A stretch of 6,561 nucleotides of DNA. Source: an uncultured Clostridia bacterium. Lineage in GTDB: Bacteria > Bacillota > Clostridia > UBA1381. Both the position numbers and the translations under genes were made by a program. The notes below the pieces were generated by a model. That model searched no databases and was not told the DNA's origin. It saw only the letters and a list, made by a program, of their open reading frames with translations. Location of the stretch: NCBI GenBank assembly GCA_934454035.1, contig CAKSFY010000121.1:1-6561 (forward strand). Reading direction: 5' to 3'. Below, in pieces: positions 1 through 5,108 of this stretch (position 1 is its first letter; every line of letters begins with the position of its first letter).

Positions 1-462
1 GATGAAACCGGTGAAAAAATAGCCGAGCTTGAAAAAAAGCTTAAGGAATGGGAAGATAAATATACAAGGCTTTATGCCGAATATGACAATTACCAGAAGC
101 GCAGCAAACGTGAAAAAGACGCAAGATATGCAGACGCGGTGGTTGATGTCATAGCACAGATACTTCCCGTTGCGGACAATCTTGACAGAGCGCTTGCAAC
201 CGAAGTTGAATCCGAGGATGCAAAGAAAGTTCTTGACGGCGTAAGCATGGTCAAAAAACAAATGAATGAAATATTAAATAAGCTTGAGGTTTCCGAAATT
301 GCTGCAGTCGGCGAGGAATTTGACCCGAATGTGCATAACGCGGTTATGCATATTGAAGACGATTCTACGGCTGACAATACGGTTGTTGAGGAATTTATGA
401 AGGGTTACAAATACAAGGATGACAGGGTAATCCGTCACAGTATGGTAAAGGTAGCCAACTGA
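1..462 (+). CDS. grpE: GrpE, nucleotide exchange factor of DnaK (5'-truncated)
   Basis: GrpE is the cytoplasmic co-chaperone that releases ADP from DnaK and so resets the Hsp70 cycle. The frame is open from base 1 to a TGA at 460-462, giving 153 visible residues. The start and the variable N-terminal tail lie before the window. Visible residues 1 to about 85 are charged and helical (EKIAELEKKLKEWEDKY, then YDNYQKRSKREK), which is the long coiled-coil dimer stalk. Visible residues 100-153 are the beta-wing domain with the family signature: FDPNVHNAV at 107-115, followed by the GYKYKDDRVIRHSMVKV tail. A GTG at 139 could be mistaken for a start, but coding clearly continues upstream. dnaK follows after 23 bases, so the two are surely co-transcribed. 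In Firmicutes the gene before grpE is usually hrcA, preceded by a CIRCE operator; neither is in view, so heat-shock control is inferred from the family. Confidence 0.96.
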   Translation, partial: DETGEKIAELEKKLKEWEDKYTRLYAEYDNYQKRSKREKDARYADAVVDVIAQILPVADNLDRALATEVESEDAKKVLDGVSMVKKQMNEILNKLEVSEIAAVGEEFDPNVHNAVMHIEDDSTADNTVVEEFMKGYKYKDDRVIRHSMVKVAN

Positions 463-485
463 TATATAAAAAGGAGAGATTTATT

Positions 486-2345
486 ATGAGTAAAATTATT
501 GGTATTGACTTAGGTACAACAAATTCATGTGTAGCTGTAATTGAGGGTGGAAATCCGACCGTTATTGCAAACTCGGAGGGTTCGAGAACCACTCCGTCAG
601 TCGTAGCTTTTCAAAAGGACGGCGAAAGAATTGTAGGTCAGGTTGCAAAAAGACAGGCAGTAACCAATGCCGACCGTACAATTATGTCAATTAAAAGACA
701 TATGGGAACCGATTACAAAGTAAATATTGACGGAAAGGCATATACTCCGCAGGAGATTTCGGCTATGATTCTTACAAAGCTTAAAGCCGATGCGGAAAGC
801 TATCTCGGCGAACCGGTTACACAGGCGGTTATTACCGTTCCGGCTTACTTCAGCGATTCGCAGAGACAGGCAACAAAGGACGCAGGTAAAATTGCCGGCC
901 TGGAGGTTCTGAGAATTATCAACGAGCCTACGGCGGCTGCTCTTGCTTACGGAATGCAGGACACAAACCAAAAGGTAATGGTATATGACCTCGGCGGCGG
1001 TACATTCGATGTTTCTATTCTGGATATCGGCGACGGCGTGTTTGAAGTTCTTTCAACAAACGGCGATACTCACCTCGGCGGTGATGATTTTGATGAGAGA
1101 ATTATGAATTATCTTATCGAAGAATTCAAAAAGGAAACAGGCGTTGATTTAAGAAGCGACAAAATGGCTATGCAGAGACTTAAAGAAGCCGCAGAAAAAA
1201 CTAAGATTGAATTGTCGGGAATGACAACTTCAAATGTAAATCTTCCGTTTATTACGGCTGATGCAACAGGTCCGAAGCACTTGGATATCACTGTAACAAA
1301 GGCTAAATTTGATGAATTGACGGCAGACTTGGTAGACAAGACAATTACTTGCATCAGAAATGCTATGAGAGACGCATCCCTTTCAAAGGATGAAATAGAT
1401 AAAATCCTGCTTGTCGGCGGTTCTTCAAGAATCCCTGCCGTACAGGAAGCAGTTAAAAATGAAATGGGCAAAGAACCGCACAAGGGCATTAACCCGGATG
1501 AATGCGTTGCTATCGGTGCAGCCGTACAGGCAGGCGTACTCGGCGGAGATGTAAAAGACTTGCTTTTGCTTGACGTTACTCCTTTGTCATTGGGTATTGA
1601 AACAATGGGCGGTGTATTCACAAGACTGATTGACAGAAACACAACCATTCCTACAAAGAAATCGCAGATTTTCTCAACTGCGGCAGACGGTCAGACAAGT
1701 GTTGAGGTTCATGTACTCCAAGGAGAGCGTGACATGGCACAGTATAACAAGACATTGGGCAGATTCAGCCTTACCGGCATTGCTCCTGCTCCGAGAGGTG
1801 TACCTCAAATCGAAGTTACATTTGATATCGATGCAAACGGTATCGTAAATGTATCGGCTAAGGATATGGGCACAGGCAACGAACAGAAGATTACAATTAC
1901 CGCGTCATCAAATCTTTCGGATGAAGATATTGACAGAGCTGTTAAAGAAGCAGAAAAGTATGCCGAAGAGGATAAAAAGCGTAAAGAAGAAGTTGAAACC
2001 AGAAATAATGCCGAGAGTATAGTTTATCAGTCGGAGAAAACTCTTAACGAAATCGGCGACAAGGTTTCGGAAGAGGAAAAAGCTCCGGTTAAGGCAGAGA
2101 TAGAAAAGGTTAAAGAAGCTTTGAAGGGAACCGATACAGAAGCTATCAAGGCAGCTACCGACAGTTTGCAGCAGGCATTTTATAAGGTTTCGGAAAAGCT
2201 TTATCAGCAGGCAAATCCGCAAGGGGCAAATCCGCAGGATTTTGCAGGCGGTGCACAAGGTGCGCAGCAGCAGGGCAATCCGCAGGGCGGAGCAGATAAC
2301 GTATACGAAGCAGACTACAGAGAAGTAGATGACGACAATAAATAA
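486..2345 (+). CDS. dnaK: Chaperone protein DnaK (Hsp70)
   Basis: DnaK is the ATP-driven Hsp70 that binds exposed hydrophobic peptide stretches with help from DnaJ and GrpE. The 619-residue protein is complete and of usual length for a Gram-positive DnaK. The nucleotide-binding domain covers about 1-357, with the phosphate loop IDLGTTNS at 7-14, K70, E147 in NEPTAA, DLGGGTFD at 168-175 and LVGGSSRIP at 309-317. K70, E147, D168 and T173 match E. coli K70, E171, D194 and T199. The 24-residue shift shows that the insertion of proteobacterial DnaK is absent. C15 matches the ATP-pocket cysteine of E. coli. The interdomain linker DLLLLD is at 358-363, then come the beta substrate-binding domain and the helical lid. 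The tail is rich in G, Q and N, with repeated NPQG units, and ends in acidic REVDDDNK. AAGGAG at 471-476 lies 9 bases before the ATG. Nothing is broken. Confidence 0.99.
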   Translation: MSKIIGIDLGTTNSCVAVIEGGNPTVIANSEGSRTTPSVVAFQKDGERIVGQVAKRQAVTNADRTIMSIKRHMGTDYKVNIDGKAYTPQEISAMILTKLKADAESYLGEPVTQAVITVPAYFSDSQRQATKDAGKIAGLEVLRIINEPTAAALAYGMQDTNQKVMVYDLGGGTFDVSILDIGDGVFEVLSTNGDTHLGGDDFDERIMNYLIEEFKKETGVDLRSDKMAMQRLKEAAEKTKIELSGMTTSNVNLPFITADATGPKHLDITVTKAKFDELTADLVDKTITCIRNAMRDASLSKDEIDKILLVGGSSRIPAVQEAVKNEMGKEPHKGINPDECVAIGAAVQAGVLGGDVKDLLLLDVTPLSLGIETMGGVFTRLIDRNTTIPTKKSQIFSTAADGQTSVEVHVLQGERDMAQYNKTLGRFSLTGIAPAPRGVPQIEVTFDIDANGIVNVSAKDMGTGNEQKITITASSNLSDEDIDRAVKEAEKYAEEDKKRKEEVETRNNAESIVYQSEKTLNEIGDKVSEEEKAPVKAEIEKVKEALKGTDTEAIKAATDSLQQAFYKVSEKLYQQANPQGANPQDFAGGAQGAQQQGNPQGGADNVYEADYREVDDDNK

Positions 2346-2358
2346 TAATTGCTGTAAT

Positions 2359-2400
2359 ATGCAAAACAAACAGCGGCATTTGCCGCTGTTTGCATTGCAT
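2359..2400 (+). other. dnaK-dnaJ intercistronic stem-loop
   Basis: A perfect inverted repeat pairs 2367-2378 with 2381-2392 (arm CAAACAGCGGCA), in practice about 11 bp closed by a four-base ATTT loop. Beyond a 2x2 internal loop (AA/CA), ATGCAA at 2359-2364 pairs with TTGCAT at 2395-2400, giving 18 pairs in all. No U-tract follows on the plus strand, so it should not be an efficient intrinsic terminator for dnaK. It is more likely an mRNA-stabilising 3' structure, a processing site, or a partial attenuator that lowers dnaJ relative to dnaK. The function is inference; the structure is read directly. Confidence 0.8.
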
Positions 2401-2413
2401 AAAGCAAGAATGT

Positions 2414-2421
2414 AGGCGGTG
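2414..2421 (+). promoter_or_regulatory. Shine-Dalgarno sequence of dnaJ (decides a TTG start)
   Basis: AGGCGGTG differs from the ideal AGGAGGTG at one base. It lies six bases before the in-frame TTG at 2428. The other in-frame start candidate, GTG at 2419-2421, is part of this ribosome-binding site and has no purine-rich sequence at a useful distance upstream, so it should not be the initiator. Confidence 0.75.
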
Positions 2422-2427
2422 AATATT

Positions 2428-3567
2428 TTGGCTGATAAAAGAGATTATTATGATGTGCTCGGCGTATCAAAGGGCGCGTCGGATGATGAAATAAAAAAAG
2501 CATACAGACGTGAAGCGAAAAAGTACCATCCTGATTTGCACCCGGGCGATAAAGAAGCGGAAGCAAAATTCAAGGAAGTAAATGAAGCGTACGGAGTGTT
2601 GTCCGATGCGGACAAAAAGGCAAGATATGACCAATACGGTCATGCCGGTGTTGATCCGAATTTCGGTGCAGGCGGTGCCGGCGGAGCAGGCTTTGACGGC
2701 TTCGGCGGATTTGACTTCGGAGATATTTTTTCTGATATATTCGGCGGCGGCTTCGGCGGCTCAAGACGCAGAAACGGCCCTACAAGAGGTCAGGATGTGC
2801 GCCAGGTAATTGACATTACTTTTGAAGAGGCTGCTTTCGGCTGCAAGAAAAAGCTTACCCTGACTCAACAGGAAAGATGCGGAACCTGCGGCGGCAGCGG
2901 AGCAAAACCCGGAACGCATGCGGCAACATGTTCAAAGTGCGGCGGCAGCGGTCAGGTCAGAACTCAGACAAGAACCCCGATCGGTTATATGACAAATGTG
3001 ACAACTTGTCCGAACTGTCACGGAACGGGAACAATTATTACCGACCCGTGTAAGGACTGTCACGGAACGGGAAAGGTCAGAAAAACAAAAACAATTGAAA
3101 TAGATATACCGGCAGGTATTGACAACGGGCAGACAATGCAGCTTGCCGGCAAGGGTGAACCGGGAGAAAAGGGAGGCCCTAACGGCGATTTGCTTATTAC
3201 GGTTCGCATTAAGCCGCATCAGATGTTTAAGCGTGACGGATACAATGTTTATATTGATTTGCCGGTTACATTTGTAGATGCCGTTTTGGGTGCAACCGTA
3301 AAAGTCCCGACAATCGACGGACTTGTTGAGTATGATATTCCGGAAGGTACACAGCCGGGAACAATTTTTAAATTGAGAGGCAAGGGTATACCTTATATCC
3401 GAAGCAAAAATCGCGGTGATGAGTATGTAAAGGTTGATGTGGAAGTACCTAAAGGTCTTACACAGAAACAAAAAGAGCTTTTACGCGAGTTTGAAGCACT
3501 TTCGGAAGGAAAGAATTATAAGAAAAAGAAATCATTTACGGATAAAATGAGAGATTTGTTTAAATAA
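2428..3567 (+). CDS. dnaJ: Chaperone protein DnaJ (type I Hsp40)
   Basis: DnaJ delivers unfolded clients to DnaK and stimulates its ATPase. I place the start at TTG 2428 (379 residues). It gives the usual N-terminus MADKRDYYDVLGV and fits the Shine-Dalgarno spacing, whereas GTG 2419 would add three residues and overlap the ribosome-binding site. Domains in order: J domain about 4-71 with HPD at 34-36; Gly/Phe-rich linker about 80-112 with the DIFSDIF motif; zinc-binding domain with four CxxCxGxG repeats starting at C151, C168, C194 and C208 (CGTCGGSG, CSKCGGSG, CPNCHGTG, CKDCHGTG); then the two C-terminal beta domains that bind client and dimerise. All eight zinc ligands are present and length is normal. 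The gene closes the operon: a strong terminator overlaps its TAA. The dnaK-dnaJ gap of 82 bases contains a stem-loop that may tune its expression. Confidence 0.98.
   Translation: MADKRDYYDVLGVSKGASDDEIKKAYRREAKKYHPDLHPGDKEAEAKFKEVNEAYGVLSDADKKARYDQYGHAGVDPNFGAGGAGGAGFDGFGGFDFGDIFSDIFGGGFGGSRRRNGPTRGQDVRQVIDITFEEAAFGCKKKLTLTQQERCGTCGGSGAKPGTHAATCSKCGGSGQVRTQTRTPIGYMTNVTTCPNCHGTGTIITDPCKDCHGTGKVRKTKTIEIDIPAGIDNGQTMQLAGKGEPGEKGGPNGDLLITVRIKPHQMFKRDGYNVYIDLPVTFVDAVLGATVKVPTIDGLVEYDIPEGTQPGTIFKLRGKGIPYIRSKNRGDEYVKVDVEVPKGLTQKQKELLREFEALSEGKNYKKKKSFTDKMRDLFK
3014..3073 (+). repeat. 18-base exact direct repeat inside dnaJ zinc-finger coding region
   Basis: The same 18 bases (ACTGTCACGGAACGGGAA) occur at 3014-3031 and 3056-3073, 42 bases apart and in frame. 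They encode the CHGTG parts of the third and fourth zinc-binding repeats. A similar 14-base pair (TGCGGCGGCAGCGG, 2887-2900 and 2938-2951) encodes CGGSG in repeats one and two. This follows from the internal protein repeat and is not a mobile or regulatory element. Confidence 0.8.
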
Positions 3568-3611
3568 TATAAAGGGCGGTGTACAAAAAGTACACTGCCC
3601 TTTATATTATT
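3563..3611. terminator. Bidirectional intrinsic terminator between dnaJ and the convergent esterase gene
   Basis: Left arm 3563-3584 pairs with right arm 3590-3611 over 22 positions, with a five-base A loop and a single G-T pair (3578/3596). The core GGGCGGTGTAC is GC-rich and the outer part is A/T only, so each transcript ends in a U-rich stretch after the core. The dnaJ stop (3565-3567) lies in the left arm. The esterase stop (3611-3613, minus strand) begins at the outer edge of the right arm. In the minus transcript the odd pair becomes a C/A mismatch, so termination may be slightly stronger in the plus direction. Confidence 0.92.
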
Positions 3612-4666
3612 TAGTATTTTACAATATCGTTTTTTAGCAAAGGTTCTTTATTCTCTTTCAAAATCCGATATGCATTGTGCGCAAAATCTTTGGCAGCAAG
3701 CATAAAGCCTTTTTCGTTAATATGCGGATTGTTGTAACCGTAATATGAATCACGACAAAAATAATACTGTTGCAACGGCTCTTGTATGTAATATTCGTCA
3801 ATGTTTTTCATAAAGTTCGGGTCGGGCATAAATGAAATTTCACGTGTTATTAAATATGCGTCGGCATTTTCAGAACAAAATTCTTCCTGCGCCCGCATTA
3901 TATTGCAAGTGTCATGAGAAAGCCAATATCCGCATCTGATAATAAAAAGCTTGTCGAATCCAAGTTTTTTTGCTTTTTTTCTGAGTATATTAAGTTTTTC
4001 TTTATATTCCGGAGCGGAGTTCCCGGTATCACTTTCACCCTGCTGCCATACAAGAATTTTTTCACCTATTGAATTTTTTCCGAAAGTGTTTTCAGAATCT
4101 TTGAAGAAATTTCTGCATTTGCTGCAAAATACTGCTTCGGCTTTCCCGTCGCCGGAAATGGGATAAAATCCGTTTTGTGACGCAAATTGATTGTATTCTT
4201 CTATCATTTTTTTAGAAAAAAAGTGGTGTGCACATACCCCGCCCTGTGCAATATGGCAGACAAGTGCAGATTCCCCGAGATTTTCCCATTCTTCACAAAA
4301 ATACGGGACAATGCTGCACGCCGGGTTTTTTGTGCTTTCGGAATAAAATGAAAAGGGATTGACGCTCTTTTCTGATTCACTTTTAAGATTCGACATTGCC
4401 GAAACAAAATATGCATTGTTGGCATAGTCATTTAATTTGCTTTGCCCATGCTCGTCAGTATCTTTGTATGCCAATGTAATATCTTTGTACAAAAATTCAC
4501 CGTTGGAATATCCGACATCGGTAAATTCACCTGTTTTTTTACCAAGATGAACCGGTTTGTATTTATATTCTTTGCAATACTTTATATTAAGCCGATGCTT
4601 TGGAGGGAGAACACAGGCACCCATCATATTTGATTGACCCGCAAACACAAAAAGATTATATTTCAT
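3611..4666 (-). CDS. SGNH-type carbohydrate esterase, sialate O-acetylesterase-like (SASA family)
   Basis: The 351-residue protein carries the motifs of the SASA branch of SGNH hydrolases, which remove acetyl groups from sugars. These are FAGQSNMMG at 8-16 with presumed nucleophile S12, a glycine block HIAQGG near 138-143, WQQGESD at 207-213, and NNPHINEKG at 312-320 with presumed catalytic H315. The natural substrate cannot be told; sialic acid, xylan or another acetylated glycan are all possible. There is no signal peptide: the hydrophobic start is the first beta strand leading into GQSN. The protein is therefore probably cytoplasmic and would act on imported or intracellular sugars. It has 12 cysteines, including FCSKC at 180-184, which is many for this family. 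I prefer ATG 4666, because GTG 4675 lies within the Shine-Dalgarno sequence AGGTGA and would add three residues. It is a single-gene unit, convergent with dnaJ and divergent from thrS, with no sugar-transport or glycosidase gene beside it. Confidence 0.85.
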   Translation of the reverse strand: MKYNLFVFAGQSNMMGACVLPPKHRLNIKYCKEYKYKPVHLGKKTGEFTDVGYSNGEFLYKDITLAYKDTDEHGQSKLNDYANNAYFVSAMSNLKSESEKSVNPFSFYSESTKNPACSIVPYFCEEWENLGESALVCHIAQGGVCAHHFFSKKMIEEYNQFASQNGFYPISGDGKAEAVFCSKCRNFFKDSENTFGKNSIGEKILVWQQGESDTGNSAPEYKEKLNILRKKAKKLGFDKLFIIRCGYWLSHDTCNIMRAQEEFCSENADAYLITREISFMPDPNFMKNIDEYYIQEPLQQYYFCRDSYYGYNNPHINEKGFMLAAKDFAHNAYRILKENKEPLLKNDIVKY

Positions 4667-4671
4667 TTTAC

Positions 4672-4677
4672 TCACCT
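4672..4677 (-). promoter_or_regulatory. Shine-Dalgarno sequence of the esterase gene
   Basis: Read on the minus strand, AGGTGA lies five bases before ATG 4666. The in-frame GTG at 4675-4673 is inside this site, and what precedes it (ATAACAACAGC) has no good ribosome-binding site. The site therefore favours the ATG. Confidence 0.65.
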
Positions 4678-4697
4678 GCTGTTGTTATTCTGCTTAT

Positions 4698-4725
4698 ATT
4701 GTACCATATTTTTTTAAATAAGCAA
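4698..4725 (-). promoter_or_regulatory. Predicted sigma-A promoter of the esterase gene
   Basis: On the minus strand the -10 hexamer is TACAAT (4703-4698), preceded by TGG, which fits an extended -10. A weak -35, TTGCTT (4725-4720), lies 16 bases upstream. The start of transcription should fall near 4691, leaving a leader of about 25 bases. No operator-like inverted repeat is obvious. Confidence 0.6.
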
Positions 4726-4755
4726 GTAAAAACATTAAATTATTTTTTAAAACTC

Positions 4756-4784
4756 TTGACAAATCGGAAAAAAAGTGGCATAAT
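4756..4784 (+). promoter_or_regulatory. Predicted sigma-A promoter of the thrS T-box transcript
   Basis: A perfect -35 TTGACA (4756-4761) is followed after 17 bases by CATAAT (4779-4784), one base from the consensus -10. Transcription should begin near 4791, exactly where T-box stem I begins. The promoter looks strong and constitutive, with control left to the leader RNA. Confidence 0.85.
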
Positions 4785-4988
4785 AAGTGTAAAGACTGAG
4801 AAAAAGACAGTAGCCTTTGGCATATTATGCAAAAAGAGAGGGAATGTCGCGGCTGAGAGCATTCCTTTGCATAGCGGAGGGTGAATACCACTTTGGAGTC
4901 GCCTGCCTAAAGAGCAATCGATTAAGCAGAGCCGTTTTTCCTTGCGTTAAAGGATTTTGAGTGATGATTTTTTTATAAAATCATAATC

Positions 4989-5022
4989 AGGGTGGAACCG
5001 TGTGGAATTTTAGCGCACCCCT
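4989..5022 (+). promoter_or_regulatory. T-box antiterminator
   Basis: AGGG 4989-4992 pairs with CCCT 5019-5022. The seven-base bulge TGGAACC (4993-4999) is where the tRNA acceptor end binds. GTGTG 5000-5004 then pairs with CGCAC 5014-5018, including one G-T pair. The right arm 5014-5022 is shared with the terminator, so the two structures exclude each other. Confidence 0.9.
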
Positions 5023-5057
5023 GAAAATGCGAAGCATTTTCGGGACGTGCGTTTTTT
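5014..5057 (+). terminator. T-box leader terminator upstream of thrS
   Basis: CGCAC 5014-5018 pairs with GTGCG 5047-5051. After a small internal loop, CCTGAAAATGC 5020-5030 pairs with GCATTTTCGGG 5034-5044, with a GAA loop and one T-G pair. Six T residues follow at 5052-5057. This is the default off state, formed when tRNA-Thr is charged. Confidence 0.93.
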
Positions 5058-5094
5058 AAATTTTGCATCCCTGTGAAAAAACTATTCACAAAAA

Positions 5095-5100
5095 AGGAGA
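5095..5100 (+). promoter_or_regulatory. Shine-Dalgarno sequence of thrS (fixes the short N-terminus)
   Basis: AGGAGA lies eight bases before ATG 5109, against 14 bases before the next in-frame ATG at 5115. Its place just downstream of the T-box terminator shows that the synthetase really starts here and has no further N-terminal domain upstream. Confidence 0.88.
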
Positions 5101-5108
5101 TTTTTAAA

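Larger units (their letters stand above)
4791..5057 (+). ncRNA. T-box riboswitch, threonine-specific leader of thrS
   Basis: This leader senses uncharged tRNA-Thr and lets RNA polymerase read into thrS. Stem I runs from GACT 4794-4797, paired with AGTC 4897-4900. Above a kink-turn-like bulge, AAAG 4803-4806 pairs with CTTT 4891-4894. The specifier loop has AGTA (4809-4812) on the left and GTGAATACCA (4881-4890) on the right. The codon ACC (Thr, 4887-4889) is followed by the usual purine, A4890, just below which the lower helix begins. The distal arm pairs TATGCAAA with TTTGCATA and GGAATG with CATTCC, with an AGAG bulge on the left side. Stem III is ATGATTTT 4964-4971 with AAAATCAT 4977-4984. 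The T-box sequence AGGGTGGAACCGTG is at 4989-5002. Its UGGA (4993-4996) complements a UCCA acceptor end, as expected for tRNA-Thr with discriminator U. The leader length of about 267 bases is normal. Confidence 0.95.

Noticed and set aside
463..485. Possible CIRCE operator or separate promoter before dnaK
   Set aside because: The 23-base gap holds only the Shine-Dalgarno sequence. There is no TTAGCACTC/GAGTGCTAA repeat. Any CIRCE element would be upstream of the operon, outside the window.
1109..1648. Long open frame of 179 codons on the minus strand opposite dnaK
   Set aside because: It lies entirely antisense to a complete, highly conserved dnaK. Long antisense frames opposite hsp70 genes are a known by-product of codon bias. 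The translation is low-complexity (many S, T, I) and matches no family I recognise.
1908..2566. Overlapping minus-strand frames across the dnaK 3' end and dnaJ 5' end
   Set aside because: They conflict with two certain genes and with the intercistronic stem-loop, and show no recognisable protein features.
4600..4884. Plus-strand frame of 94 codons running through the divergent promoters into T-box stem I
   Set aside because: It covers the 5' end of the esterase gene on the other strand, both promoters and the specifier side of stem I. All of these have better explanations as non-coding elements.
5072..5090. Small hairpin TGTGAA/TTCACA just upstream of the thrS ribosome-binding site
   Set aside because: It has only six A/T-rich pairs with a seven-base loop and does not cover the AGGAGA. 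It is too weak to claim as a regulatory element beside the clear T-box terminator.
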